The notes: generated from the sequence alone by a model not told the origin. A DNA stretch of 64,000 nucleotides from Legionella saoudiensis (GCF_001465875.1 NZ_LN901324.1:1364001-1428000); one strand, 5' to 3'; shown: positions 9,197 to 18,983, counted from the stretch's first letter. Translations and numbers: made by a program.

Positions 9197-11935
9197 TTGA
9201 AAAGTATTGGTATTAAATATCAACTAAGAATTACAACCCTTATCCCAGCATTTCTCGTCGCATTGCTCTTCGCAGTCTTTTACAATGGTCTTTTTGGGAA
9301 TGATTTAAAACAGCATATGTCACGGCTGGGGGAAGCATATATCCGCCAATTAGTACCAGCAGCTCAATATGCAATGCTTCGCAGAGATGATCGCACCTTA
9401 CAAGGCTTAATTAATGCCTCTACGATAAATCCCGAGGTTAAAGCGCTCGCTTTTTACAATAGCGAGGGGCAATTACTTGCCTACCGGGGCGGCAAGCATT
9501 CGATACATAAGCCTTTCACACCACCTGATTTTACTGGGGATTATATTGAAAGCAAACAAATAAACCCTTTCACTATTAACTTCATTGCCCCAGTCACCAT
9601 TCCTAAATTTAACCTTTATTCCAATACTAACTTCAGCCGAAAATTAACGAATGCCTCAACCTTCCAAGCAGATGATATTCTTGGCTGGCTCTCAATTGAT
9701 ATTGATACACGTTCCATGCTCATTAAACGTTATCAAATGCTGATTGTTACTATTTTCATTACCCTATTTGGTTTGCTGATGGGATTAACCAGCCATTACT
9801 TCCTCTCTAAACGTATTTACTTACCCATTTCCCGTTTGCGTCGGAGCATGAAACAAATTCTACGTAATGAATTTGAAACTGAAATAAAAACCACCAGTAA
9901 AGGCGAATTAGGTATTATTGAAAAAGGATGTGCTCACTTACAAAAAAAATACCTTGATACCATAAAGGACCTTAATCAGCATATTGAAGTCGCAACTGAA
10001 GACTTACAACAAAGTTTAGAGCTTTTAGAAGAGAAAAATATTGAGCTGTCATTAGAAAAGAAAAAAACAGAAGAGAAAAGCCGGCAAAAATCTGAGTTTA
10101 TTGCCAACATGAGTCATGAAATACGTACACCAATGAATGGCGTCATTGGTTTTACCAATGTGCTACTGGAAAGTAAACTTGACCCATTGCAAATGGATTA
10201 CGTCAAAACCATTAAATCTTCAGCTCAGGATCTATTAGGGATTATTAATGACATCCTCGATTTCTCCAAAATTGATGCCGGAAAACTCCATCTGGATTGT
10301 ATTCCTTTAAATATTCGGCATTGCATCGATGAAGTACTTACTTTAGCAGCCCCCACCGCTCATAAAAAAGGAATTGATTTAATCCCAATTACTGACATCA
10401 ATGTACCCAAAACCGTTTTGGGTGATGCCTTCCGTATTAAACAATTCATCAGTAACTTAATAACCAATGCCGTTAAATTTACCGATCATGGCTATGTGCT
10501 TATACGCACGCACGTCGAGCAAGAGACGGACAAAGATTACACCCTATGCATTACGATTAGTGATACGGGATTAGGAATTTCACCAGAAGATCAAAGCAAG
10601 CTATTTACCGCATTTAATCAGGCTGACACGAGCATTACTCGCCGTTATGGAGGCTCTGGTTTAGGCTTAGTAATTTGTAAAAAACTATGTGAAGAAATGG
10701 GTGGTCGTTTGAGCATGACCAGTGAGCTCAATAAGGGCTCAGCCTTTACTGCCCATATAAAAGTGGAAAAATTAGCCGCGTATGAAATAGAAAAAAATCA
10801 AACACACCGTTTTGCTCATTTTAAAGTGCTGTGCTTTGATGATAATCCATTGCACTTGGAAGCCTTATGTAATGGCCTGGGTTATTGGGGCATAGAATGT
10901 ATTCCCGTTAATTCGTTTAGCCAACTGCCCCAAGCCTTAGATGATAATATGGATTGCAAAATGGCCTTCCTAAACGTAAACCAAGGCTGTGAACGGCAAA
11001 TGGAAAAAATTATTGCGGCTCATAATTATTTCCCTTATGTACTTATTTCCAAGTGGCATATCCATGATTATGCGGCATTAGGCGCGCACGGCTTTCTATT
11101 TAAACCTATTAGCATCCAAAAACTACAAGATATTATTGAATTACTTATTAATGAGAATCCGCTTAAAAAACAAGGAAACCATGAGCTGGATGGTTTACGA
11201 GAGCAACTACGCTTTCTGCACCCAGACCTGCTCATTGCCGAGGATAATCCTGTAAATAAAATGCTACTGGATTCATTATTAGGAACCCATGCTAATATCG
11301 ATGCAGTAGATGATGGAGAAATGGCTGTTTCTTCGTGTAATGAAAAAAAATACGATATTATTTTACTTGACTTACAAATGCCTAAACTCAATGGTTTGGA
11401 TGCTGCGCGGATCATACGCCAAAAATCACAGCTCAATCGGCATACACCTGTCGTTTTAATTAGTGCTAATAGCAGTGATGTTAATAATGCGGAATTGAAG
11501 AAATCCGGTATAAACCTCTGTTTGCAAAAGCCCATTGATGAAAAACAATTACTGATGCATATTCTACGTATTGTGGATAGAGCCAAACATGCGGCAATTG
11601 ATTGGCAACTCTGTGTGCAAAAAGTTTCTGGAAACCAAGAACTTGCTGAAGAATTTTTAAGCCAGTTTGTTGAGGAATTACATAAAAATCGTGAAGAATT
11701 TCTGGAATTAATGCATAAAAAAGATATCAAACAACTGGGGGCTGCAGCGCATAAGCTTCACGGTGCGTGTTGCTTTTCCGGCGTACCCACCTTACAAGCT
11801 AAAGTAATCCAGGTAGAAAAAATGGCCGCTCGTTCAGCCAGTATTGAAGAGCTGGCGATTCCCTTTGCTGAGTTAATTCAAAGTATTGATGCAGTAATTA
11901 GTGAGTATGAAAATCTACCGGAAAAAAATACTTAG
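9197..11935 (+). CDS. letS: Hybrid sensor histidine kinase, LetS/BarA/GacS type
   Basis: Tri-partite kinase that would phosphorylate the LetA/UvrY response regulator, the switch to transmissive and virulence traits through small RNAs and CsrA. Visible in order: membrane helix at the N terminus, periplasmic sensor to about residue 180, second helix, HAMP, coiled coil, histidine kinase with H307 in N-M-S-H-E-I-R-T-P, the ATPase boxes, a receiver-like segment lacking the acceptor Asp, a true receiver with D725 (L-L-D-L-Q-M-P) and an Hpt domain with H852. I choose the TTG at 9197 because CAGGAG lies six bases upstream and BarA/LetS proteins begin this way. A GTG at 9149 is the alternative. The cognate regulator is not in the window. 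Confidence 0.92.
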   Translation: MKSIGIKYQLRITTLIPAFLVALLFAVFYNGLFGNDLKQHMSRLGEAYIRQLVPAAQYAMLRRDDRTLQGLINASTINPEVKALAFYNSEGQLLAYRGGKHSIHKPFTPPDFTGDYIESKQINPFTINFIAPVTIPKFNLYSNTNFSRKLTNASTFQADDILGWLSIDIDTRSMLIKRYQMLIVTIFITLFGLLMGLTSHYFLSKRIYLPISRLRRSMKQILRNEFETEIKTTSKGELGIIEKGCAHLQKKYLDTIKDLNQHIEVATEDLQQSLELLEEKNIELSLEKKKTEEKSRQKSEFIANMSHEIRTPMNGVIGFTNVLLESKLDPLQMDYVKTIKSSAQDLLGIINDILDFSKIDAGKLHLDCIPLNIRHCIDEVLTLAAPTAHKKGIDLIPITDINVPKTVLGDAFRIKQFISNLITNAVKFTDHGYVLIRTHVEQETDKDYTLCITISDTGLGISPEDQSKLFTAFNQADTSITRRYGGSGLGLVICKKLCEEMGGRLSMTSELNKGSAFTAHIKVEKLAAYEIEKNQTHRFAHFKVLCFDDNPLHLEALCNGLGYWGIECIPVNSFSQLPQALDDNMDCKMAFLNVNQGCERQMEKIIAAHNYFPYVLISKWHIHDYAALGAHGFLFKPISIQKLQDIIELLINENPLKKQGNHELDGLREQLRFLHPDLLIAEDNPVNKMLLDSLLGTHANIDAVDDGEMAVSSCNEKKYDIILLDLQMPKLNGLDAARIIRQKSQLNRHTPVVLISANSSDVNNAELKKSGINLCLQKPIDEKQLLMHILRIVDRAKHAAIDWQLCVQKVSGNQELAEEFLSQFVEELHKNREEFLELMHKKDIKQLGAAAHKLHGACCFSGVPTLQAKVIQVEKMAARSASIEELAIPFAELIQSIDAVISEYENLPEKNT

Positions 11936-12063
11936 AGCATGTTGACATTTTTCATAACCCAGCCAAAATGAGCTGATTTTAGTACAACAGGCAAGCGTCA
12001 AGATGACGTACTTTTTAACCCTAAACGATGCGGCAATTAAAGAATCATAACGCAGGAGAAAAA

Positions 12064-13299
12064 ATGACAATAAAAAATGCGATTTATGCACAATCAGGCG
12101 GTGTAACCGCGGTAATTAATGCCTCAGCTTGTGCTGTAATTCAAACCGCTAAGTTATATCCTGAGCAGATCGGCAAAGTATACGCTGCTAAAAATGGGAT
12201 TATTGGTGCCTTAAACGAAGAATTAATCGATACTTCTTTAGAAAGTGATGCAGACATTGCCAAATTAATGCAAACACCCTCTGGTGCCTTTGGTTCCTGC
12301 CGTTATAAATTAAAAAATGATGGGGAAGAATACGCACGGCTAATCGAAGTTTTTAAAGCGCATAACATCGGCTATTTTTTCTATAATGGCGGTGGAGATT
12401 CCCAAGATACGGCACACAAAGTCTCTCAGTTAGGTGAGAAAATGGGTTATCCAATTACGTGTATTGGCATTCCCAAAACTGTAGATAACGATTTACCTTT
12501 TACTGATGCATGCCCTGGTTTTGGTTCTGTTGCTAAATACGTTGCTATTTCAACTAAAGAAGCAGGATTTGATGTAGCCTCAATGGCTGCATCTTCAACT
12601 AAAGTATTTATTCTTGAAGTAATGGGACGTCATGCCGGCTGGATTGCTGCAGCCAGTGGCTTAGCCAGTGAAAACGCCGGCGAACCACCGCATGTTATTT
12701 TATTACCTGAAATTACTTTTGAGCCAGCTAAGTTCCTTAAAAAGGTTGATGACTGTGTGAAAACTCATGGTTATTGCGTTGTGGTCGTTTCCGAAGGAAT
12801 TCGTAATAGTGAAGGTAAATTCTTGAGTGATGCTGGTCTTCGCGATGCATTTGGTCATGCACAGCTTGGTGGTGTTGCCCCTGTTATTGCTCAATTAGTT
12901 AAAGCTGAACTAGGCTATAAATACCATTGGGCCGTAGCAGATTATCTCCAACGGGCAGCGCGTCATATTGCTTCCAAAGTGGATGTGGAACAAGCGTACG
13001 CGTTGGGTAAAGCAGCGGTAGAATATGCAGTTAAAGGGCATAATGCGATCATGCCCATTATTGTACGTGAACAAGATGAGCCCTATCAATGGTCCATTAA
13101 TCATGTGCCCCTAGCTAACGTAGCCAATCAGGAAAAAGCTATGCCTGCAGAGTATATTTCTGAGGATGGAATGGGAATTACCGAAGCATGTCGACGTTAT
13201 TTATCCCCCTTGATTCAAGGTGAAGCCTATCCTGAATATGTGAATGGGTTGCCTGATTATGTTCGTTTAAAAAATCAATTGGTTGCTAAAAAACTTTAG
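12064..13299 (+). CDS. 6-phosphofructokinase, pyrophosphate-dependent type
   Basis: The enzyme phosphorylates fructose 6-phosphate to the 1,6-bisphosphate. Family motifs: G-G-V-T-A-V-I-N-A at the N-terminal phosphate loop, G-G-G-D-S near residue 105, P-K-T-V-D-N-D with the catalytic Asp, and M-G-R-H-A-G-W for substrate binding. The Lys in P-K-T-V-D-N-D and the absence of the G-G-D-G-S ATP motif point to pyrophosphate as donor, so the reaction would be reversible. The start is the ATG at 12064, preceded by CAGGAG; an in-frame ATG at 12028 is less likely. A weak hairpin with T's (about 11996-12015) separates it from letS. Confidence 0.9.
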   Translation: MTIKNAIYAQSGGVTAVINASACAVIQTAKLYPEQIGKVYAAKNGIIGALNEELIDTSLESDADIAKLMQTPSGAFGSCRYKLKNDGEEYARLIEVFKAHNIGYFFYNGGGDSQDTAHKVSQLGEKMGYPITCIGIPKTVDNDLPFTDACPGFGSVAKYVAISTKEAGFDVASMAASSTKVFILEVMGRHAGWIAAASGLASENAGEPPHVILLPEITFEPAKFLKKVDDCVKTHGYCVVVVSEGIRNSEGKFLSDAGLRDAFGHAQLGGVAPVIAQLVKAELGYKYHWAVADYLQRAARHIASKVDVEQAYALGKAAVEYAVKGHNAIMPIIVREQDEPYQWSINHVPLANVANQEKAMPAEYISEDGMGITEACRRYLSPLIQGEAYPEYVNGLPDYVRLKNQLVAKKL

Positions 13300-13446
13300 G
13301 ATGATTTATCTTGTGCTACAGGGGCGGGCTGCCCCTCGCTGCGACTAAAACGTCATCCCGAACGTAGAAGGATGGCTTTTTCGCGTACTGGCAGTGGATA
13401 TTCCCTGTAGCCTTATCTAAAATACGATTATATTTAGGAGCAATAC

Positions 13447-13878
13447 ATGAAACAAAAAGGCTTAACATTAATTGAACTGATGATTGTTATAGCAATTATT
13501 GGTGTTCTTGCTTCCATTGCTATTCCCGCCTATCAAGACTATATAATTAGAGCGCGAATCACTGAAGGGTTAAGCTTAGCAACTACGGCCAAAACTACTG
13601 TTTCTGAAAATGCCATGACTGGAAATACTGATTTAAGTACGGGATGGGCTAGTCCCCCGGCTACTGCTATTGTAAAAAATGTCAGTATTGCTAAAAATAC
13701 AGGGGTGATAACTATTAATTACACGCCACTTGCTCAAAATGTTGCAATCACTATGATTCCGAAATCAAAAGGCGAACTCCTCAGTGCAGGAACTCCCCCA
13801 GCGACTACGATTACTTGGGTTTGTGCAGTAACTGAAAAAAATAATAACCGATATGTTCCGGCAAATTGTAGGATATAG
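13447..13878 (+). CDS. pilE: Type IV major-type pilin
   Basis: A 143-residue prepilin with a short basic leader, M-K-Q-K-G, then L-T-L-I-E-L-M-I-V. Cleavage after Gly5 by PilD would give a pilin whose first residue is Leu rather than the usual Phe, while Glu5 of the mature protein, needed for assembly, is present. The long N-terminal hydrophobic helix is typical. Two C-terminal cysteines (W-V-C-A and P-A-N-C, 17 residues apart) form the likely D-region disulfide loop. The start has TAGGAG upstream. Only one pilin gene is present here. The bolA-like gene starts one base after the stop. Confidence 0.9.
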   Translation: MKQKGLTLIELMIVIAIIGVLASIAIPAYQDYIIRARITEGLSLATTAKTTVSENAMTGNTDLSTGWASPPATAIVKNVSIAKNTGVITINYTPLAQNVAITMIPKSKGELLSAGTPPATTITWVCAVTEKNNNRYVPANCRI

Positions 13879-13879
13879 T

Positions 13880-14194
13880 ATGTCACGAAAAATACGCATA
13901 GAAGAACTGTTAAATCAGGAACTTAATCCCGTTTATTTAAACGTTGATGATGAGTCATCAAATCATCATGTTCCTCAGGGAGCAGAAACTCATTTTAAAG
14001 TGACCGCAGCCTCTTCTAAATTTATTGATTTAAGCCGCGTTGCCCGCCATCGTTTAGTTAATCGTTTACTCGCCAATGAATTCGACCTGGGATTGCATGC
14101 GTTAAGCATGCATCTCTATACCCCAGATGAATGGGAAAAGAACCAAGCGGTTCCTAGCTCCCCCTCTTGTCGTGATGGTTATAAAAATAAATAA
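13880..14194 (+). CDS. BolA/IbaG family protein
   Basis: A protein of about 104 residues with the BolA fold: a variable N terminus, then N-H-H-V-P-Q-G-A-E-T-H-F-K-V, the R-H-R-L-V-N-R helix and the H-A-L-S-M-H-L-Y-T-P-D-E-W strand characteristic of BolA. BolA proteins pair with monothiol glutaredoxins to handle Fe-S clusters and influence stress responses and morphology. The ATG at 13880 follows the pilin stop (13876-13878) by a single base. An in-frame ATG at 13853 would overlap the pilin and is not needed. Cotranscription with the pilin is likely. The C-terminal tail holds a Cys (S-P-S-C-R) as in E. coli BolA. Confidence 0.85.
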   Translation: MSRKIRIEELLNQELNPVYLNVDDESSNHHVPQGAETHFKVTAASSKFIDLSRVARHRLVNRLLANEFDLGLHALSMHLYTPDEWEKNQAVPSSPSCRDGYKNK

Positions 14195-14203
14195 TTCCTT
14201 AGC

Positions 14204-14219
14204 GCTGCCTTAAGGCAGC
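14204..14219. terminator. Palindrome after the pilin-bolA pair
   Basis: A perfect 16-base palindrome (GCTGCCTT/AAGGCAGC) lies ten bases after the bolA-like stop and just before the convergent outer-membrane gene. There is no run of T's, so its role as a terminator is uncertain. Confidence 0.4.
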
Positions 14220-14247
14220 CTATTAGCCATCGACTCATCTACATTTC

Positions 14248-14982
14248 TTAGTTGAAATAATAAATTAAGTTAAGCTTGGGTCCGAGTAAATAAGTATTCC
14301 TTGCGATAACCTCAGTTTTAGTTTCCGCATCACTCTCTCGTGATAACGCACCAAAACGTACCTTACCAAGCCAAATATAACTTATTCCTAAATCAAGCAT
14401 CAGATGTTGTGTCATGACATATTTAAGCCCGACAGCAACCTGAGGACTAAAATTAGTTTGATCCTGGTGTGACTTCATTATTAGTTCTTCTTCATAGTCA
14501 TAAGCTTGATAATTTAATCTCGAATGTGCGGTCAAGTTTGCAATGCCAAGTCCAGGAGCAACATAAAGGGAATAATTCCGTTTTAAAATATAATCAATAT
14601 TAACAATTGCCGTAAGCACATTACCGTTCATTCGTGAATGAAAAGTATTTATTAAATCAACATTTTCAGAGCCCGCCATAAACCGATTAAATTTTTTAGC
14701 GTATCCAGATAATTGCAAATAAGAAGCCTCCAAGCTTAATCTCCAATCTGGATTAAGGAAATGACTCATCCCAAGTGCAACGCTTCCCGCACCATTGCTA
14801 CTGTTTAACGAGCCAGGTGTTATTTCGGGCGAAATGGAACCGGCAATTGGATCTGTCCGCTTGTAGGTATAGTTATCGCTACCACTCCATAAATAGTCTG
14901 CACCGAACTTGGCATAAAAAGAAGCAGCAATACTGGCTTTAGCTAGAATGAGCATCACTATAACTAATAAATTCTTGTTCAT
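14248..14982 (-). CDS. Outer-membrane beta-barrel protein
   Basis: A 244-residue exported protein. A signal peptide of about 19 residues ends in S-I-A-A. It is followed by alternating hydrophobic strands, among them F-Y-A-K-F-G-A-D-Y-L-W, L-G-M-S-H-F and V-A-V-G-L-K-Y-V, and a strongly aromatic C terminus, N-L-I-Y-Y-F-N. This is the pattern of an eight-stranded OmpA/OmpW/opacity-like barrel. The final residue is Asn after Phe, slightly off the ideal terminal Phe of the BAM signal. Function is unknown; such proteins are usually small porins or adhesins. An AAGGAA site precedes the ATG. It is convergent with the bolA-like gene. Confidence 0.75.
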   Translation of the reverse strand: MNKNLLVIVMLILAKASIAASFYAKFGADYLWSGSDNYTYKRTDPIAGSISPEITPGSLNSSNGAGSVALGMSHFLNPDWRLSLEASYLQLSGYAKKFNRFMAGSENVDLINTFHSRMNGNVLTAIVNIDYILKRNYSLYVAPGLGIANLTAHSRLNYQAYDYEEELIMKSHQDQTNFSPQVAVGLKYVMTQHLMLDLGISYIWLGKVRFGALSRESDAETKTEVIARNTYLLGPKLNLIYYFN

Positions 14983-15029
14983 TTTATTTCCTTTACGTCA
15001 CTAAATAAAAAATGTAGGTGTGCCCACAG

Positions 15030-16742
15030 TTAGCATATGAATCCATTTGAATCATTAATACGGCAAATTACACCAGGTGTTGCCAGGCTTAGTACAGTAC
15101 GCCCATAAGTTACAATAAGACGTGATCCATTAATTTGTAATACCGGGGTTTCATAGGCTGAAAGGGGTTGGCATGCTCGTGTTGCTTGATTAATTTCCCA
15201 TTTGCTTGCAAATGGTGATGGAATGGAACGCGCAGTGGCTACATACGTGTTACGAGGACAACGATTAAATGGATCAAAAGAGCTTTTCAAATTTAAATCT
15301 GTCGCTGAAGGCGCAGCGATAATAGTGCCGCCTGAAATTACAAGTTTCACCGCCTTGTATGCATTTATAATCCCAACACCGCAAGACTTTTCGCCAAGGC
15401 AAGAACGTTGAGGATCGGACGTGGAAGCAAAAGGATCAACGCTTTCTAATAAAATACTTTTTACTTCTTGAGAACTAATATAAGGATTTAAGGCATAAAT
15501 TAATCCCGCAATTCCAGCTACATGAGGGGTTGCCATACTCGTGCCATCAAAAAATGAAAAGCCGCTATTTTGACAGCCAGTTCCTGCTGAAACTGTAGAT
15601 AAAATACCATTGGCGTCACAAGGATCGGTACCAACTCGCTCCCCTCCTGGAGCCGCGAGGGTAACCCGGGGTCCATAATTTGAATAATTAGCACGATAGC
15701 CATTAATTTGTGTTGCTGCCACGACCATCACATTATTGCAAGAACGCGGCGGATTGTTTGATGCCGGTTCGTCGTCGTTTCCAGCACTTACTGTAATAAT
15801 TCCATTATTTTGGATAAACGCATCAAGCGCCTCTTGCAATGATGGTTGACACCCGATATAGGATGGATAAACAAAGCTCATGCTTGCGACCTTCGCCGGA
15901 TAATTGTTATGAGGGACACCGGGAATGTCTTTACCAATAGCCCAATAGAGTCCCTGCTCTAAGTCTGAAAGAGAGCCTGGAACAATAGGAAGAATTTTTA
16001 GGAAAGGCCCCACTCCAGCAACTCCTGACACTGCTCCTGTTGCTGCAATTGTACCGGCCGTATGCGTACCATGATCCTCTCCCAACTGGCTAACATCAGT
16101 ACTGTTATTACTAAAATTCCAACCAGGCAAAATATTAGGGGCTAAGTCAGGATTATAGTTAATGGCTTCAAAGTTAGAGATAACAACTGGAGGAGTTGCA
16201 TAGCCTAAGGTTATCGACCAGGCGCCATTTAACAAACCGGGCGCTGATTCCAACATAACGCCAGGATAACTAAACTCGTCCCATTGAGCAGCATGGGAAA
16301 TTGATGTCCGCATTATTTTGGACGATGTCTCTGTATTAAAAGTATGTACTGGAGGTTTAATTAAGCAATAACGCATGTCGCGATCAGCATACTGGACATC
16401 ATTTTGCTTTAATATTTTACTTAAACCCGCATTAACATATTGATCAACTAGAATATTTTTGGCTGATGATAATCGCTTTAATTTTTCCGAATCAAGAACA
16501 ACGAGATAAGCACCGCTTACCATGGGCTTGACTGTTCGTACCGGTAATCCACTTTTTTTGGAAAAACTATTCCACCATAAGTTATCGAGCTCAGGCTGAT
16601 CCTGACTATTTACGCTTTTATATTTTAGAATGATTTGATCAAGAGGCTCTCCACATTGTTCTTTGGCAGCAAACACTGGCGGTTCAAAAGAAAAAAATGC
16701 CAACAAAGAGTTCAATAAAAATAAACACTTCCTTATATTCAT
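15030..16742 (-). CDS. Exported S8 (subtilisin-like) peptidase homologue lacking a recognisable catalytic Asp
   Basis: A 570-residue protein from the ATG at 16742, which has an AGGA site and starts a clear signal peptide (to about residue 26). An N-terminal prodomain-like region precedes the S8 domain. D-H-G-T-H-T-A-G carries His224, S-A-G-N-D carries the oxyanion Asn322, and F-D-G-T-S-M-A-T-P-H-V-A-G carries Ser402. Where the D-T/S-G motif belongs, the sequence reads V-V-I-S-N-F-E-A-I-N-Y-N-P-D-L, so Asn (residue 190) or Phe replaces the Asp. A C-terminal extension of about 110 residues contains several cysteines. It may be a secreted protease with altered activity or an inactive relative. 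Confidence 0.85.
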   Translation of the reverse strand: MNIRKCLFLLNSLLAFFSFEPPVFAAKEQCGEPLDQIILKYKSVNSQDQPELDNLWWNSFSKKSGLPVRTVKPMVSGAYLVVLDSEKLKRLSSAKNILVDQYVNAGLSKILKQNDVQYADRDMRYCLIKPPVHTFNTETSSKIMRTSISHAAQWDEFSYPGVMLESAPGLLNGAWSITLGYATPPVVISNFEAINYNPDLAPNILPGWNFSNNSTDVSQLGEDHGTHTAGTIAATGAVSGVAGVGPFLKILPIVPGSLSDLEQGLYWAIGKDIPGVPHNNYPAKVASMSFVYPSYIGCQPSLQEALDAFIQNNGIITVSAGNDDEPASNNPPRSCNNVMVVAATQINGYRANYSNYGPRVTLAAPGGERVGTDPCDANGILSTVSAGTGCQNSGFSFFDGTSMATPHVAGIAGLIYALNPYISSQEVKSILLESVDPFASTSDPQRSCLGEKSCGVGIINAYKAVKLVISGGTIIAAPSATDLNLKSSFDPFNRCPRNTYVATARSIPSPFASKWEINQATRACQPLSAYETPVLQINGSRLIVTYGRTVLSLATPGVICRINDSNGFIC

Positions 16743-16994
16743 TATTGCGTCCTGTACTATTTCATCCAACGAGTGGTTCAAAACCCTGAATAGTAACAAT
16801 AGCGTGTGTCTTATTCATAAGTCTATAATTTTTATAATTTTTTTAACATAAACTCTCTTGTTATGTGGTTTATCCTTTTGGTTATTTTATTATTTTCAGT
16901 TCAAACTTATTGTGCGAGGAAATTAAAGGCATACATAGCATTTTAAAGTATGTTAAGTATATAATGCTTCCCTTTTAATAACTCGAACGAATTA

Positions 16995-18395
16995 ATGAAC
17001 AACTGGTCTTCGGAAAAAATTTCTGTACTTGCTTTAGTCCTCTTGATAACCGGTGCTATTGATAGCATCAGAAATTTACCCGGCACGGCATTGTTCGGCT
17101 CGTCGTTAATCTTCTTTTTTATTTTTTCTGCCCTTGTTTTTTTGATTCCTGTTGCTTTGGTAGCAGCCGAATTGGCTTCAACTTGGTCAGAAGAAGAAGG
17201 TGGTATTTACAGTTGGGTCAATCATGCTTATGGTGAAAATGTGGCCTTTTTCACCATTTGGCTACAATGGATAAATACCTTGGTCTGGTATCCCACCATT
17301 CTCTCCTTTATTGCTGGCGCTTTGGCTTATTTAGTCAATCCGGAGCTTGCGCAAAATAAATATTATTTGATTGCCGTAATCCTAAGTATCTTCTGGTCCT
17401 TGACCTTTATTGGCTTGTCAGGACTACGTGCTTCAGCCCATTTTGCTGGAATCTGTGCCATTTTAGGCATGATTATTCCCATGGGCTTTATTATTTTACT
17501 GGCCATTATTTGGGTTATAAAAGGTAATCCTATTGCTATTGATTTCAGCCCTGCTCATTTATTACCGCAATGGAAAGACAGCCAATCCTGGGTTTCACTT
17601 ACTGCAATTATGACTTCATTTTTAGGAATGGAGCTGGCCGCAGTGCATGTGCGTAACGTGAAAGATCCACAAAAGAACTTTCCCCGCGCGCTGCTTTTTT
17701 CAGGGCTACTTATCTTGTCAACGATGATTTTAGGCTCTCTGGCGATTGCGTTCGTATTACCTAAAGAAAAAATTAGCCTTGTGGATGGGGTAATGCAAGC
17801 ATTTAATAATTTTTTCCATGCCTATCATCTGACTTGGCTCATGCCGATTTTGATTTTCCTTTTACTCCTAGGTAGCTTAGGCAGTATGATCAATTGGATT
17901 ATTTCCCCAGCCAAAGGTTTGCTGATGGCAGCAAATCATAATTTTTTACCTAAACCCTTATGTAAATTAAACAAACATGGCGTTGCCTCACGTATTTTAA
18001 TCGCGCAAGCAGTATTAGTAACGATATTATGCAGCGGCTTTCTTTTATTTCCCAGCGTGAATGCGATTTATTGGCTTTTTACCGATTTAAGCACTGAACT
18101 GTACATTATGATGTATGTATTAATGTTCATTGCTGCCTGGAAGCTCAAAGCAAAATTTGCCCATGTTCAAAGACCCTTTGCAATACCTGGTGGTAAGCCT
18201 GGCTATTATCTTACCTGCATCTTGGGTTTATGCGGCTGTACCATGACCTTGATTGTAGGCTTTATTCCCCCTGTTGAGTTTATGAATTTTGGAAGCGCGT
18301 CTCATTTTCGCTTAGTTTTCTCTATAGGTATTTTTGTAATGATCTTGCCTGCAGTCTTACTTTACTGGCGTAAAAAATCCCAAGAGACCGCGTAA
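16995..18395 (+). CDS. APC-family amino-acid permease (GadC-like)
   Basis: A 466-residue inner-membrane protein with about twelve hydrophobic helices and the amino acid-polyamine-organocation fold. The first helix has the unwound-region pattern G-A-I-D-S-I-R-N-L-P. The segment E-E-E-G-G-I-Y-S-W-V is typical of GadC/glutamate-GABA antiporter relatives. S-F-L-G-M-E-L-A-A-V-H and D-P-Q-K-N-F-P-R-A form the conserved helix 6 region. The substrate cannot be assigned; amino-acid uptake is a central nutritional need in Legionella. The ATG at 16995 lacks a strong ribosome binding site but fits the first helix. Confidence 0.85.
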   Translation: MNNWSSEKISVLALVLLITGAIDSIRNLPGTALFGSSLIFFFIFSALVFLIPVALVAAELASTWSEEEGGIYSWVNHAYGENVAFFTIWLQWINTLVWYPTILSFIAGALAYLVNPELAQNKYYLIAVILSIFWSLTFIGLSGLRASAHFAGICAILGMIIPMGFIILLAIIWVIKGNPIAIDFSPAHLLPQWKDSQSWVSLTAIMTSFLGMELAAVHVRNVKDPQKNFPRALLFSGLLILSTMILGSLAIAFVLPKEKISLVDGVMQAFNNFFHAYHLTWLMPILIFLLLLGSLGSMINWIISPAKGLLMAANHNFLPKPLCKLNKHGVASRILIAQAVLVTILCSGFLLFPSVNAIYWLFTDLSTELYIMMYVLMFIAAWKLKAKFAHVQRPFAIPGGKPGYYLTCILGLCGCTMTLIVGFIPPVEFMNFGSASHFRLVFSIGIFVMILPAVLLYWRKKSQETA

Positions 18396-18599
18396 TACGA
18401 AGTTTCGTGCCCACAGCTCGTATCATATTTGTTTAATACGGGCTGTAATGTTTTAAAAGTAACTTTCTGATTTAAAAATTTAACCTCAGTCAGAACCAAG
18501 AAATTTCCAATTATATTAGTTTTATGGATAAAAAAAGGCCCTCCTCGGCTTCCCTGAGCAAGTTTCCGCATGCAATAAGCAGCTCTGCAGTAGGTACTG

Positions 18600-18948
18600 T
18601 ACTTTATTGGCGTCAGTATTTTCCTTAGTCTCTTCTTTGCTTGCCCTCGAGCTCATGGTCGGAGGAGCGATTGGCGCGTATTCTTATGCTACTCAAGCTT
18701 ATGAGCAAGCTCTGGGGTTAGAAAAAAGGCTTTAAGCAAATAGGCGCAAAATTGCAAGCCCTCCTCTAAGATACAAGTATATTTGGTGATAAAAATCATA
18801 TCGATTTTTCACTGCAATCGTTATGCCCTTGCCTTATGCAGCCATTACCGCTGGAGAGCAACTGGTATTCGAACAAGGTGGATTAAAGACTGTATCGGAC
18901 TGGCGTAAGCAGTTAGACGATGTATCTAAAATAATTATGAGTAAATAA
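18600..18948 (+). pseudogene. Remnant of a small membrane-protein gene (decayed)
   Basis: The 738-base gap between the permease and the ycaR-like gene holds coding-like fragments in different frames. One frame around 18605-18735 reads a hydrophobic stretch followed by E-L-M-V-G-G-A-I-G-A-Y-S-Y-A and ends at TAA. A second frame, 18823-18948, reads M-P-L-P-Y-A-A-I-T-A-G-E-Q-L-V-F-E-Q-G-G and ends at TAA after 41 codons. Together they look like a glycine-rich membrane protein broken by frameshifts, but there is no family match to confirm it. Confidence 0.3.
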
Positions 18949-18983
18949 AATTACCTGGTTAATGTTGCCTGGATGTAAGCACC

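Noticed and set aside
11068-11730. 220-codon open frame on the minus strand opposite letS
   Set aside because: It lies wholly inside the receiver and Hpt coding region, whose domains are certain. It is a shadow frame.
13351-13364. Fragment cgtcatcccgaacg after the phosphofructokinase gene
   Set aside because: It matches one arm of the array unit but is too short and lacks the other arm, so it is not listed as a repeat copy.
13380-13440. Sigma-54 promoter before the pilin gene
   Set aside because: A TGGCAG segment is present, but the -12 GC element at the right spacing is not, so I do not call it.
18362-18571. Minus-strand 69-codon frame after the permease
   Set aside because: It overlaps the end of the permease and has no ribosome binding site or recognisable domain.
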